Source: Psychrobacter immobilis
Lineage (GTDB): Bacteria > Pseudomonadota > Gammaproteobacteria > Pseudomonadales > Moraxellaceae
Assembly: GCF_904846285.1 (NCBI RefSeq)
Contig: NZ_CAJHAD010000017.1
Span: 1-64,000, forward strand
Reading direction: 5' to 3'
Length of the DNA: 64,000 bases
Position numbers and translations under genes: made by a program. Shown here piece by piece: positions 37,756-47,583 of the stretch. Positions within the stretch are counted from its first letter, which is position 1, and each line of letters starts with the position of its first letter. The notes under the pieces were generated by a model, which saw nothing but the letters and a program-made list of their open reading frames with translations, was not told the origin of the DNA and searched no databases.

Positions 37756-38226
37756 ATGGCAATATCTGACAAACCTGTCAACCGTCGCACCGCAATGCCT
37801 GCTGATACTGATGTTGGCGAATTATTCGTGCGCCGATTTAATGTGGTCAATATTTATGTGGCCATATTATTAATATTGGCGGCAGCAATTATCTGGAGCG
37901 GCATCAAAACTGCCGAGGGTGTGCAGCAATATCATCAGGATTATAAAACCTTGCAAGACATGAAAAAACAAGAGCGCAAGCTGCAGGTAGAACATCAGCG
38001 TTTGCTTATCGAGCAGCAAACCTTTAGTGCCACCCCCCAAATTGCCAGTCGCGCCGTCGCCGAATTGGGTATGTTTTCGCCAACCCTTAAAGACAAGCTG
38101 ATTATTCAACCGGGTGCGGCGGTTGCAGTAGCACCAGTCGTCGAAGCTGATGGCTCAGATGCCGCAGCTGTCAATGAAACAGATTTTTTTGAAGCGGATG
38201 CTGATGTAGCGGAGGCAGGACGATGA
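37756..38226 (+). CDS. ftsL: cell division protein FtsL
   Basis: 156-residue bitopic protein of the FtsQLB division complex. Seen: a short cytoplasmic N-terminus, one membrane segment ('VVNIYVAILLILAAAIIW', about residues 37-55), a coiled coil ('LQDMKKQERKLQVEHQRLLIEQQTF') and the 'IASRAVAELGMFSP' motif typical of FtsL, then an Ala/Asp-rich tail. Identified mainly by position between rsmH and ftsI. The ATG at 37756 ('MAISDKP') has GAGA upstream; a longer frame starts at 37729. Its stop overlaps the ftsI start by 4 bp. Confidence 0.88.
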   Translation: MAISDKPVNRRTAMPADTDVGELFVRRFNVVNIYVAILLILAAAIIWSGIKTAEGVQQYHQDYKTLQDMKKQERKLQVEHQRLLIEQQTFSATPQIASRAVAELGMFSPTLKDKLIIQPGAAVAVAPVVEADGSDAAAVNETDFFEADADVAEAGR

Positions 38227-40331
38227 CTGATAAAAAATCCAATGCCAATAGTGCTAAAGATGCCGCTAAGAATAACAGCAAAAAACCTGCCAGTGGCAAA
38301 GTCACTAAGCCATTACGCCGTGCCAGTGCTGCCAAATCTGGGCAAACCAGCAGCAAACCTGACAATAAAGCGGCCGATAACCGTAAAGCCAAGCTATTTA
38401 GTCGCCTAAAAAAGAACGAAGAGCAGGGCGCTTATACCAGTGTTAAAACCCAAAAAAGTAAAAGATCTTTTTTGGGTAAAGCCTCTGGGGCGTCGTCGCG
38501 TGGCGGTGTCGAGCAGGATAAAAACCGCTTTCGTACGATTTGGGGACTGGCGCTGCTGATTTTAGTAGGGCTTATCGGTCGTGCCTATTATTTACAGGTA
38601 GCCAATGCTCAGTTTTACCAAGATAAAGGTAACGAGCTGATTACCAGCGTGCGTACGCAAAAATCCTATCGAGGTATGATTACCGATCGCAATGATTTGC
38701 CATTAGCCGTTAGTGCGCCATTAGCGACCGTGTCGTTTAGCCCGCATGATTATGCACGCGAATATTACGAGCTTAAGCGTATTATCCTCACCAATCCTGA
38801 TAGTCCAAAGCTGGTCGCGCGTATGCAAAAGCGCCTAGATAATATGGATTTGACCACGCTTGCTGCTGCTGCCAATATTTCGGTAGATGAGCTGAAACGA
38901 GTGACTGCTATCGACCCTAGTATCGATGTGACAGATGAGGAAGCGGTCAAAGCGGCGTTGCCATCGGGTGCAGGCTCGCATTATCTGCCGCTACTTAATA
39001 AAGTCACGCCTGAGATTGCTCAAAGTGTCAGCTCGCTTGATTTCCCGGGTGTGAATGAGAAAAACTTTTTCCAGCGCTACTATCCACAGCCGCAACCGAA
39101 CTCGCAACTGTTAGGTTTTATGGGACAAAATGCCAATGACCCTGAAGGTGGTTATGAAGGGCGTGCCGGTATCGAACGTCAGTACGAAACCGAGCTGGCC
39201 GGTGAAGATGGTAAGGTATTAGTACTAAAAGATGCTAAGCAAAATAGCTTAAAAGAAATTAAGCAAGTTAAGCCGGAAGTACCGGGTAAAGATGTCGCGT
39301 TAACGATTGATTCACGCTTGCAGTATCTGCTTTATAAAGAGCTTGAAAAAGCCGGTCGCTTACAAAAAGCGCGCTGGTCAACGGGCATGATTGTCGATGT
39401 GCAAACCGGTGAAGTACTCGCCTTGTCGACGTGGCCTTCGTTTAACTCCAATAATCTTAATGAGATGACCGGTGAAAACCAGCGTAACCGTGCGCTGCTT
39501 GACGTCTTTGAGCCCGGCTCAGTCATGAAACCGTTTACCGTTGCTGCTGCTTTAGATTCAGGTAAATATACGGCGACATCATTGATCGATACCAATCCTG
39601 GCTCTATTCGTGTCCGTGGCTATACCATTCGTGACCATAATAATTTGGGTCGGATTACGTTGGCAACGCTACTACAGAAATCGAGTAACGTGGCCTCAAC
39701 CAAAATTGCTTTGTCGTTACCGGCTGACGGTATTACCAGTATGCAAAAACAGTTTGGTTTTGGCTCAAAAACACCGTTACAATTTCCAGGTGAAGGTAGT
39801 GGTCTTGTGGTCACACCGGAAGAAAAAGAAACTTCAAGACGGGCAACGGTCAGTTATGGCTATGGTATCCAAGTGACGTTGGCGCAGATTGCGCAAGCGT
39901 ACTCGGCGCTGGCGGCAGGCGGGGTGATGCATCCCTTAACGCTGACTAAAGATGGCGCGCGTCCGCCCAGTAAACGTATCATGGCACATGAGCAAGCCAT
40001 GTCTATCGTGCAAATGATGGAAAGTGTCACCGAACCAGGCGGTACAGCTAAGGGTGCTGCTATCGACGGTTATCGCGTCGCTGGTAAAACAGGGACGTCG
40101 CGCCGTATCAATCCAAAAGGTGGCTACTATACTGACCAGTATCGTAACGTCTTTGCCGGTATGGCGCCCGCGTCTAATCCTAAGCTGGTTGGCGTGATGT
40201 TAATCGAAGACCCACGTGGTCAGATTTATGCCGGCTTAACAGTCGCTCCTGTCTTTCATAACGTCATGAAAGAGGCGCTGCGTTTGTATAATGTGCCGTT
40301 AGATAAGCCATTAAAAACCGAAGACCAGTAG
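38223..40331 (+). CDS. ftsI: peptidoglycan D,D-transpeptidase FtsI (PBP3)
   Basis: Septal class B penicillin-binding protein. 702 residues, about 100 more than E. coli FtsI. The extra part is a Lys/Ser/Ala-rich N-terminal cytoplasmic tail (residues 1-105). Then one membrane segment ('IWGLALLILVGLIGRAYYL'), the pedestal domain, and the transpeptidase: active Ser433 in 'GSVMKPFTVA' (SxxK), 'KSSNVAS' (SxN) and 'AGKTGTSRR' (KTG). Translation is probably coupled to ftsL (ATGA overlap). Followed by murE. Confidence 0.95.
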   Translation: MTDKKSNANSAKDAAKNNSKKPASGKVTKPLRRASAAKSGQTSSKPDNKAADNRKAKLFSRLKKNEEQGAYTSVKTQKSKRSFLGKASGASSRGGVEQDKNRFRTIWGLALLILVGLIGRAYYLQVANAQFYQDKGNELITSVRTQKSYRGMITDRNDLPLAVSAPLATVSFSPHDYAREYYELKRIILTNPDSPKLVARMQKRLDNMDLTTLAAAANISVDELKRVTAIDPSIDVTDEEAVKAALPSGAGSHYLPLLNKVTPEIAQSVSSLDFPGVNEKNFFQRYYPQPQPNSQLLGFMGQNANDPEGGYEGRAGIERQYETELAGEDGKVLVLKDAKQNSLKEIKQVKPEVPGKDVALTIDSRLQYLLYKELEKAGRLQKARWSTGMIVDVQTGEVLALSTWPSFNSNNLNEMTGENQRNRALLDVFEPGSVMKPFTVAAALDSGKYTATSLIDTNPGSIRVRGYTIRDHNNLGRITLATLLQKSSNVASTKIALSLPADGITSMQKQFGFGSKTPLQFPGEGSGLVVTPEEKETSRRATVSYGYGIQVTLAQIAQAYSALAAGGVMHPLTLTKDGARPPSKRIMAHEQAMSIVQMMESVTEPGGTAKGAAIDGYRVAGKTGTSRRINPKGGYYTDQYRNVFAGMAPASNPKLVGVMLIEDPRGQIYAGLTVAPVFHNVMKEALRLYNVPLDKPLKTEDQ

Positions 40332-40403
40332 GCAAAAAAGTAAGTTTTTTTCGATACTCAGCTCTTAACCATTTGATGCGTTTTAACCGTTTAGGATTTG
40401 CCA

Positions 40404-42131
40404 ATGACTCTGTCTACCTCGCCGCTAAGCAGCACCACAGTCACCTTGCAACAGCTGATTGAAGCTAGTGGCAACGATAGCAAAAGTGATAAATCAAGCG
40501 GTAAAGATAAATGCAGTCTAGCGCAGGCATTGACAACGATGCTAGCAGTATCTAGCAGCCAATTATCTAATCTGAAAACTTCGGTTGCCAATATCGCATT
40601 TGAGCAGTTCTGCTTAGACAGCCGTCAATTGGCAGCCAACGATGTATTTGTCTTATTAAAAAGTCATATACCAAACTGTCAAAAAAGTCGTGACCACCTC
40701 TATCAAGCCGCTGAGCAGGCGGCTTTTATCCTAGCAGAAATTGACCCTCTTGTTTTACTGTCTAAGTCTACTATACCGCCGCATGCCAATCTTGCTTTGA
40801 CTGATGATAATGCAGAAGCTATGGCGCAGCAGCAATTAGATGCCTTGCCTTGCCCAGTATTATATGTACCCAATATCCGTGATTTTTTAGGTGACTTGAT
40901 TCAAGCACGTTTGCAATATCAGCAGTCCGTAACCTTGCCAACGGTCGTTGCAGTAACGGGCACCAATGGCAAAACAACCATCAGCCAATTGGTGGCGCAG
41001 TTAACACAGCTGACCGGCATGAGCAGCGCCGTGATGGGAACAGCGGGTAACGGTAGATTAGGCGCTTTGGTGCAAGCCAGCCATACCACCGGTGATGCCT
41101 TAGCAGTACAGCAGTTTTTATATCAAATGGGCACAGAGAATGCTGAGCTATTGGCATTAGAAGCGAGCTCGCACGGTCTCGATCAGCAGCGCTTACAAGG
41201 TATGCCTGTATCAGTAGCAATTTATACCAATTTAAGCCGCGATCACCTAGATTATCATGCTGATATGGCTGAGTATGCCGCGGCAAAAGCTAAGCTGTTT
41301 GATAAAGCACATTTCCCAGAGTTAACCCACGCCATTATCAATATCGATGACGAGCATGCACAGATTATGCTTGATACGGCGCATGCCAGCCAATTAACGG
41401 TTTGGACCTATAGTTTAGACCCAGCAAAAATGGCGACCTTTGTTGCCGCTGAAATCAAGCCAAGTCTGCAAGGTGTTGAGATTGCGCTGCGTACGGATTT
41501 TAAAAATAAAGAAACCAATCATATCAATATTGTCAGCCCGTTACTCGGGCGCTTTAACGTTGCCAATTTACTTGCTGCTATCGCCGCCGCCGTCGCTTTA
41601 GGGATTAGTCTGGAGCGCATTGCGACAGTGATACCGCAGCTACAAGGTGCGGTTGGGCGTATGCAGCGTGTGCCCTCTAATGACGGCTGCTTTATCGTTG
41701 ATTATGCCCATACGCCTGATGCATTAAGCCAAGTACTTGCCAGCCTAAAAACCCATTGTAAAGGTCAGCTGTGGGCAGTATTTGGTTGTGGCGGCGACCG
41801 TGATGCGGGTAAGCGCCCATTGATGGCGCAAGTAGGATTGGCAGGTGCCGATAAAGTCGTATTGACGGCAGACAATCCACGTACCGAAGACCCAAATATG
41901 ATCTTGCAAGATATGCAAGCGGGCATGACGAGCGAGCAATATCAACGTGCCCATATTGAACCGGCGCGCCAAACGGCCATCGAATATGCAGTTAATCAAG
42001 CTGCGCCTGATGATATCGTTGTTATCGCGGGCAAGGGTCATGAAACCTATCAAGAAATTAACCATGTTCGTTATGATTTTGACGACAGCGTTATTTTGCA
42101 AAACGCTTTAAAGCAAGCAGGGCGCGTATAG
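40404..42131 (+). CDS. murE: UDP-MurNAc-L-Ala-D-Glu:meso-diaminopimelate ligase
   Basis: Third amino-acid addition to the peptidoglycan precursor. About 575 residues, longer than the usual 495 because of a Ser/Lys-rich N-terminal segment and a low-complexity stretch. Seen: 'FEQFCLDSRQLAANDVFVLL', ATP loop 'AVTGTNGKTTISQLVAQL', 'LEASSHGLDQQRLQG', 'YTNLSRDHLDYHADMAEYAAAK' and 'VDYAHTPDALSQVL'. The C-terminal 'LTADNPRTEDP' carries the DNPR motif of DAP-adding enzymes, so the third residue is meso-DAP. The ATG at 40404 has AGGA 8 nt upstream. Confidence 0.96.
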   Translation: MTLSTSPLSSTTVTLQQLIEASGNDSKSDKSSGKDKCSLAQALTTMLAVSSSQLSNLKTSVANIAFEQFCLDSRQLAANDVFVLLKSHIPNCQKSRDHLYQAAEQAAFILAEIDPLVLLSKSTIPPHANLALTDDNAEAMAQQQLDALPCPVLYVPNIRDFLGDLIQARLQYQQSVTLPTVVAVTGTNGKTTISQLVAQLTQLTGMSSAVMGTAGNGRLGALVQASHTTGDALAVQQFLYQMGTENAELLALEASSHGLDQQRLQGMPVSVAIYTNLSRDHLDYHADMAEYAAAKAKLFDKAHFPELTHAIINIDDEHAQIMLDTAHASQLTVWTYSLDPAKMATFVAAEIKPSLQGVEIALRTDFKNKETNHINIVSPLLGRFNVANLLAAIAAAVALGISLERIATVIPQLQGAVGRMQRVPSNDGCFIVDYAHTPDALSQVLASLKTHCKGQLWAVFGCGGDRDAGKRPLMAQVGLAGADKVVLTADNPRTEDPNMILQDMQAGMTSEQYQRAHIEPARQTAIEYAVNQAAPDDIVVIAGKGHETYQEINHVRYDFDDSVILQNALKQAGRV

Positions 42132-42159
42132 CCTTTAGAGACAAATAATAGCGCTTGCC

Positions 42160-42181
42160 GCTCATTTTTTTGAGCTTTTTT
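42160..42181 (+). terminator. weak hairpin with T-run between murE and murF
   Basis: GCTCA pairs with TGAGC around a T-rich loop and is followed by six T's. With only five base pairs it is at best a partial terminator; the cluster continues. Confidence 0.3.
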
Positions 42182-42240
42182 AAACAACAGATATCATTAA
42201 ATATCAAAGATAAGTAGTCATCATATATAAGGTAATCATT

Positions 42241-43725
42241 ATGACAGCCGACAACGATAACAGCACTCAGTCGCAAGGGCTGTATGTTTGGCAAGTAGAC
42301 AATCTACTTGCGGCGACCGCAACACTGGATGGGCATTGGCAATTTGCTGAAGCGCAAGCAACATCAAGCAATAACAGCACGGACACAAACAGCACAAACG
42401 CAAGCAAACCCATTAGCAGCACTCGTATCGCTACCGATACTCGTACCATAAAGCCCGGTGATATTTTTTTAGCGCTCAGCGGAGATAATTTTGACGGTCA
42501 CGATTATATCGCTACTGCCATCAAACAAGGTGCGGTTGCGGCTATCGTTTCACGCCCCATTTCACCGTCTGATATCAATAGTATTCCTCAGCTAATCGTT
42601 AATGACACACGTTTGGCGTTAGGACAATTGGCAGCGTATCGTCGTCAGCAGCATAAAAACTTAAACGTCATTGCTATTACTGGCTCTAGTGGTAAGACCA
42701 CCTGTAAAGAGATGCTCGGTAGTATCTTTGGACGCTTGGCGCCGACGCTGATTACCCGTGGCAACCTAAATAATGACTTGGGTGTGCCGATGATGTTGCT
42801 CGAATTATCCGATCATCATCGTTATGCCATCCTAGAGCTTGGCGCAAACCATATTGGTGAGATTGCTTATACTACCGAGATTGTAAAGCCGGATGTCGCC
42901 TGTGTTCTCAATATTGGTACCGCGCATTTAGGAGAATTTGGCAGCCGTGAAGGCATTTGCCAAACCAAGGCTGAGATTTACCATACTTTGAATGAGACGC
43001 AGTACGCTATCGTTCCTGACAAAGATGATTTTACCAATAAGCTGCGCCGTATTGCCGAACAACATACTTCCAATGTTATCGGTTTTGGTAATACCGATGT
43101 CAGTGCCAGCCATTTAGATGTTGAGCCTGAGCGCAGTGAGTTTAAGCTGCATATCGACAGCCAAGTTCATGATATCAGTCTACCTTTAGCTGGTGAGCAT
43201 AATGTTAATAATGCCTTGGCTGCTGCTGCTTGTGCTCATGCGCTAAATATTGATATCAGCGACATCGTCATCGGACTTGAAAACGCTCGCCCTGCTAAGG
43301 GGCGCTTGAACAGCCAGCTATTGGGTATGCATCGTTTGATTGATGATACTTATAACGCCAATCCGCATTCGGTGCGGGCGGCAGCTAAGGTGCTTGCGGC
43401 GCAAACGGGTACGCAAGTGATGGTACTTGGCGATATTGCAGAGCTTGGAGAAGCGGCGGTCAGCGAGCATCAAAGCTTGGGTCGTACGATTGCGACCACC
43501 GGCATCAATGTGCTGCTATGTGTCGGTGAATATGCGCCTCATACCGTGGCAGGTGCGCAAGAGATTTCTGCTATCAGCGCCCATGCCTTTGCTGATAAAG
43601 ACAGTTTATTGGCGTATTTACAGTCTTATTTACAAGCACAGCAGGCGCAGCCTTGTACGGTGCTGTTTAAAGGCTCACGTTCCATGGAAATGGAAACCCT
43701 TATCAATGCGCTAGTCGAGGAGTAG
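42241..43725 (+). CDS. murF: UDP-MurNAc-tripeptide:D-Ala-D-Ala ligase
   Basis: Adds D-Ala-D-Ala to complete the muropeptide. 494 residues; the N-terminal region carries a Thr/Asn/Ser-rich insert ('NNSTDTNSTNASK'). Seen: 'ATDTRTIKPGDIFLALSGDNFDGHDYI', ATP loop 'IAITGSSGKTTCKEMLGSIF', 'TRGNLNNDLGVPMMLLEL', 'EHNVNNALAAAACA' and 'IDDTYNANPHSVRAA'. A gap of 109 bp separates it from murE, and mraY begins 3 bp after its stop. Confidence 0.96.
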   Translation: MTADNDNSTQSQGLYVWQVDNLLAATATLDGHWQFAEAQATSSNNSTDTNSTNASKPISSTRIATDTRTIKPGDIFLALSGDNFDGHDYIATAIKQGAVAAIVSRPISPSDINSIPQLIVNDTRLALGQLAAYRRQQHKNLNVIAITGSSGKTTCKEMLGSIFGRLAPTLITRGNLNNDLGVPMMLLELSDHHRYAILELGANHIGEIAYTTEIVKPDVACVLNIGTAHLGEFGSREGICQTKAEIYHTLNETQYAIVPDKDDFTNKLRRIAEQHTSNVIGFGNTDVSASHLDVEPERSEFKLHIDSQVHDISLPLAGEHNVNNALAAAACAHALNIDISDIVIGLENARPAKGRLNSQLLGMHRLIDDTYNANPHSVRAAAKVLAAQTGTQVMVLGDIAELGEAAVSEHQSLGRTIATTGINVLLCVGEYAPHTVAGAQEISAISAHAFADKDSLLAYLQSYLQAQQAQPCTVLFKGSRSMEMETLINALVEE

Positions 43726-43728
43726 GCG

Positions 43729-44847
43729 GTGTTAGTTTGGTTGTTTGGCTGGCTTGGTCAGTATTATACGCCGTTTTCTGCGGTTTCTTCGTTGACGCTG
43801 CGCGCGTTACTGGCGGTCATTACCGCGCTTGCCTTTAGCATGATTTTTGGTGGACGTGTCATTCGCCGTCTGCGTGCGCTGAAGTACGGTCAGGCGATTC
43901 GCAATGATGGTCCGCAGTCGCATTTGGCTAAAACTGGTACCCCTACGATGGGTGGGGTGCTGATTTTGAGCGCGATTGGGGTTTCAACCTTATTGTGGGC
44001 GCGATTGAACAATCCCTATATATGGATTTTGCTCATTGTCATGATTATCTTTGGCGCGGTCGGTTGGGCAGATGATTGGCTTAAAATTAAGTATAAAGAC
44101 CCCAAAGGCTTAATCGCTCGCAAAAAATACTTTTGGCTATCGATGGGTGCGTTATTCGTTGGTATATCTCTATATTATATTGCTACTTTACAGCCGGATA
44201 TGGCGACCACGCGTGAAATGCAGGATTTGCTGCTACCGATTTTTAAAGATTGGATTATTCCATTCTCAGCAGTGCCGTTTGGTATTGGATTTATTATCTT
44301 TACCTACTTTGTGATTAATGGTGCTTCTAACTCTGTCAACTTAACCGATGGCTTGGATGGTTTGGCAATTTTGCCAGTAGTCTTGGTTGCAGCAGGTTTA
44401 GGCGCGATGGCTTATGTGTCAGGTGACGTGCGCTTTGCGAATTACTTGCATGTACCTTATATTGCCTATAACTCGGAAGTGATTATTGTCTGTGGCTCGA
44501 TGATTGGCGCGGGGCTTGGTTTCCTATGGTTTAACGCTCATCCAGCGCAAGTATTTATGGGTGATGTTGGGGCGTTAGCATTGGGCGCGATGCTCGGTAC
44601 GATTGCCGTTATGACCCGTCAAGAGATTGCCTTTGCCATTATGGGTGGTTTATTTGTCGCTGAAGCATTGTCGGTCATGCTACAAGTTGGCTCGTATAAA
44701 CTGCGTAAAAAGCGCGTCTTTCGCATGGCACCATTGCATCATCACTTTGAAGAGATTGGCTGGAAAGAGACGCAAGTGGTGGCAAGGTTTTGGATTATTG
44801 CCATTATCCTTGTGATTCTTGGGCTGATGACCTTAAAACTGCGTTAA
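43729..44847 (+). CDS. mraY: phospho-N-acetylmuramoyl-pentapeptide transferase
   Basis: Makes lipid I in the inner membrane from UDP-MurNAc-pentapeptide and undecaprenyl phosphate. 372 residues, ten membrane segments. Seen: '[16 protein letters not shown]', '[19 protein letters not shown]' with the Asp pair, '[14 protein letters not shown]', '[14 protein letters not shown]' and '[13 protein letters not shown]'. GTG start preceded by GAGGAG, 3 bp after murF. The cluster stops here; murD, ftsW and murG, which often follow, are absent from the window. Confidence 0.97.
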   Translation: MLVWLFGWLGQYYTPFSAVSSLTLRALLAVITALAFSMIFGGRVIRRLRALKYGQAIRNDGPQSHLAKTGTPTMGGVLILSAIGVSTLLWARLNNPYIWILLIVMIIFGAVGWADDWLKIKYKDPKGLIARKKYFWLSMGALFVGISLYYIATLQPDMATTREMQDLLLPIFKDWIIPFSAVPFGIGFIIFTYFVINGASNSVNLTDGLDGLAILPVVLVAAGLGAMAYVSGDVRFANYLHVPYIAYNSEVIIVCGSMIGAGLGFLWFNAHPAQVFMGDVGALALGAMLGTIAVMTRQEIAFAIMGGLFVAEALSVMLQVGSYKLRKKRVFRMAPLHHHFEEIGWKETQVVARFWIIAIILVILGLMTLKLR

Positions 44848-44867
44848 GTCATCAAACAGTTTCAAAT

Positions 44868-44901
44868 CAAAAGCCATCTTAAAATCTGAGATGGCTTTTT
44901 T
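44868..44901 (+). terminator. rho-independent terminator after mraY
   Basis: AAAGCCATCTT pairs with GAGATGGCTTT (one G-U) around a 7-nt loop, followed by a T-run. It closes the rsmH-mraY unit. Confidence 0.88.
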
Positions 44902-45000
44902 ATGTCCTACACTATCTTCTCTTTTGCTATGCCTTTTATCCCTTACGAAGCCTGAACTTTGTTAAAATGATAGCCATATTGCGATGACGTTGAGATACTT

Positions 45001-45948
45001 GTGAGCTTATTTATTTGTCCCCTTTGCCAATCACCTCTGCAGCCAGCTGACGATACGTGGCGCTGTGATGGCAGCTTGCACCCAAAACAAACGTCTCATC
45101 CGTTTGATGTTGCGCGTCAGGGTTATGTCAATCTATTACCGGTACAACAAAAAAAATCCAAAGCACCGGGCGACAGTCAGCAATCAATTGATGCGCGCAA
45201 ACGGTTTTTAAATGCCGGACATTATCAGCCCTTAAATGACTTAATTTGCCAAAAGATGGTGGCATTATTGACGGCAAAAAAAGCCAGTATTAACCAAAAA
45301 GATAAGCCTATCAACTGGCTGGATATTGGCTGTGGTGAAGGCTATTACACGCAGGCAATGGCACAGACCGGAATGGATGTACTGATTGCGGCGGATATCA
45401 GTAAACCTGCCGTCGTAGAGCTGGCAAAAACCAGTAAGGCTTTAGGTCGTCTTTGGTATCAGCCAGTTAAAGACGATTCTGCCACAGAGGTAATTAAAGC
45501 GGCAGCCATCTATCCACTGGTCACTAGCGCGGCGCATTTGCCATTACGGGCGCATAGCATCAATGGCATTAGCAGTATTTTTAGCCCAATCTTGCCAGAA
45601 GCGTTTAATGAGGTATTAAGCGATGAGGGCTATCTAATCATTGCCAAGCCCGATATGGGGCATTTGGCGACGATGCGTGAGGCGTTATTTGATGACGTCC
45701 GTGAGCATGATTCTGAGAAGTTTTTACAGGAATTAGCGCCTTATTTTCAACTTTTAGAAACCCATCATATCAGCAGTAGTTTAAATTTATCGGCAGAGGA
45801 ATTGGCGGATTTAATGACCATGACCCCTTATGCGTATCGTGCGCGTAGCGACAAGAGGCAGGCGCTACTAGCAGAAGTGGCAGCGAAACCTTTTACGACA
45901 GAAGCCAAGTTTGTCATCTATATTTTGCAAAAAACAGCTACTCAATAG
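45001..45948 (+). CDS. rlmA: 23S rRNA (guanine745-N1)-methyltransferase
   Basis: Methylates G745 of 23S rRNA. 315 residues (about 270 usual), with a Lys-rich insert before the SAM domain. Seen: an N-terminal zinc site ('FICPLCQSPL' with 'WRCDGSLHPKQTSHPFDVARQGYVNLLPVQ'), 'PGDSQQSIDARKRFLNAGHYQPL', the SAM motif 'WLDIGCGEGYYTQAMA' (about residue 103) and 'ISSIFSPILPEAFNEVL'. The C-x2-C is clear; the second pair is less canonical. GTG start. Confidence 0.92.
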   Translation: MSLFICPLCQSPLQPADDTWRCDGSLHPKQTSHPFDVARQGYVNLLPVQQKKSKAPGDSQQSIDARKRFLNAGHYQPLNDLICQKMVALLTAKKASINQKDKPINWLDIGCGEGYYTQAMAQTGMDVLIAADISKPAVVELAKTSKALGRLWYQPVKDDSATEVIKAAAIYPLVTSAAHLPLRAHSINGISSIFSPILPEAFNEVLSDEGYLIIAKPDMGHLATMREALFDDVREHDSEKFLQELAPYFQLLETHHISSSLNLSAEELADLMTMTPYAYRARSDKRQALLAEVAAKPFTTEAKFVIYILQKTATQ

Positions 45949-46028
45949 AATTAACAAATCATATTTAATGACAAATTATTTCATGTTAATACTTTCTCTT
46001 TAACAAGGACTCATTAATAAGTACTCAT

Positions 46029-47495
46029 TTATAAAACAGGTCCCATAGTGGCAACGATATTATTCCAAATCCGATAAGACAGCGGCCAGTTTTTCACTTC
46101 TTCGCGCGTCACTTCATCAGAGTCAGCGATATACTGATATTGGCGCTCCATAATATCCGCGGTGAGAGCTTTATCACTAAAGAGAATGTTGTTTTCATAA
46201 TTTAAATCAAAGCTGCGTAAATCTAAATTGGTTGAGCCAATCAAGCTGATTTGACCATCGACGGTCAGAGTTTTGGCGTGTAGCAGCCCAGGCTTATATT
46301 CATAGATTTTCACCCCTGCTTCTAGCAATTGCCAATAGTAGCTATGACTGGTTGCAGCGACGATAAAGGAGTCGTTTTTCTTCGGGAAAACCATCGTCAC
46401 CTCAACCCCGCGATAGGCGGTCGCACATAGAGTGCTCACCAGTGAATAATCGGGTACGAAATAAGGCGTAGAAATCATTAGCGTGTGCTGAGCTTGGCTA
46501 ATCAAAGCGCCCAAAAACTGCGGCGTGGTGCCATGGCGCTGGGTCGGTCCATCAGAGAAAACTTGCGCAGCAAAATCATTGGTCGGCAAATTTGGCTGCA
46601 AATCCGTCGCATACGGAAAGCTATCGAGCGGCGTATCAGGGTTTTCAGTCAGCCAATCACTGGCAAATAGCATCTGAGTTTGCGCAACGATGGGACCTTC
46701 GATGCGCAGCATAATATCGACCCAAGGGGCGTATTTGGGTTTTACCATAAACTCAGGGTCGGCACAATTTCGGCTGCCAGCGTAGCCAATCTTGCCATCA
46801 ATCACGGTAATTTTACGGTGATTACGCAAGTCAATACGGCTGAATAGCAGCACTTTGAATATATTGGTCAAGGGTAGGGCGACACTGAGTTGTACACCCG
46901 CGTCCTTCATTTCTTGCCATAGTTTTGAGCCGACCATCTTGCGCGAGCCCATACCATCGACCATTGCTCGGCAGGTAACGCCGCGCTTTGCGGCCCGAAT
47001 CAGTGCTTGGGCGGTAGCAGTGCCCATACCATCGACCAGCCAAATATAATACAGCACATGGATATGATCGGTTGCCGCATCAAAATCGGCAATCATACGT
47101 CTGCGGGTTTCAGCGGCATCAGCCATCAGCTCGGCGCGATTGCCCACCGTGGTCTGAAAACCGGTGGCTTTTGCTGAATAAGCAAAGGCTGCTTGGTATT
47201 CAGGCTTGACGGCCAGTGTTAACGCCACATCGCTACCGAGCACTGCAGGACGGTGTTGACGTAATTTATTGATAATTTCTTCACGTTCACGCGCGAAGTT
47301 GCGCCCTAAATGCACCTCACCGAACATCCAATAAACCAATACGCCAAAATAAGGTAAGACGAATAAGATAACCATCCAAGCCAAGCGTGCTGGCGCGGTT
47401 AAGTCATCACGCGATAGGACGCGCAAGGATATTAGTACCAGTAGGATAAAGTGAATGGTTAATAAGATGTCGATGAGCATAGGGCTGCCGTCCAT
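46029..47495 (-). CDS. cls: cardiolipin synthase (phospholipase D family)
   Basis: Makes cardiolipin from phosphatidylglycerol. 488 residues. Seen: two N-terminal membrane segments ('DILLTIHFILLVLISLRV', 'LAWMVILFVLPYFGVLVYWMFG'), a first HKD motif in degenerate order 'NHRKITVIDGKIGYAGSRN' (about residue 230), and a second 'LHAKTLTVDGQISLIGSTNLDLRSF' split at about residue 405, the two phospholipase D catalytic sites. Met6 ('MLIDILL', 47480) has GGACGG upstream and is an alternative start. Confidence 0.9.
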   Translation of the reverse strand: MDGSPMLIDILLTIHFILLVLISLRVLSRDDLTAPARLAWMVILFVLPYFGVLVYWMFGEVHLGRNFAREREEIINKLRQHRPAVLGSDVALTLAVKPEYQAAFAYSAKATGFQTTVGNRAELMADAAETRRRMIADFDAATDHIHVLYYIWLVDGMGTATAQALIRAAKRGVTCRAMVDGMGSRKMVGSKLWQEMKDAGVQLSVALPLTNIFKVLLFSRIDLRNHRKITVIDGKIGYAGSRNCADPEFMVKPKYAPWVDIMLRIEGPIVAQTQMLFASDWLTENPDTPLDSFPYATDLQPNLPTNDFAAQVFSDGPTQRHGTTPQFLGALISQAQHTLMISTPYFVPDYSLVSTLCATAYRGVEVTMVFPKKNDSFIVAATSHSYYWQLLEAGVKIYEYKPGLLHAKTLTVDGQISLIGSTNLDLRSFDLNYENNILFSDKALTADIMERQYQYIADSDEVTREEVKNWPLSYRIWNNIVATMGPVL

Positions 47496-47583
47496 TATTA
47501 TTCTGGTTAATTATGGTTATTATTTTTATTTAAAAACGGTTTTATTTATCGGGCTAATTTATGAACCGCTTTATTAAATTCTA

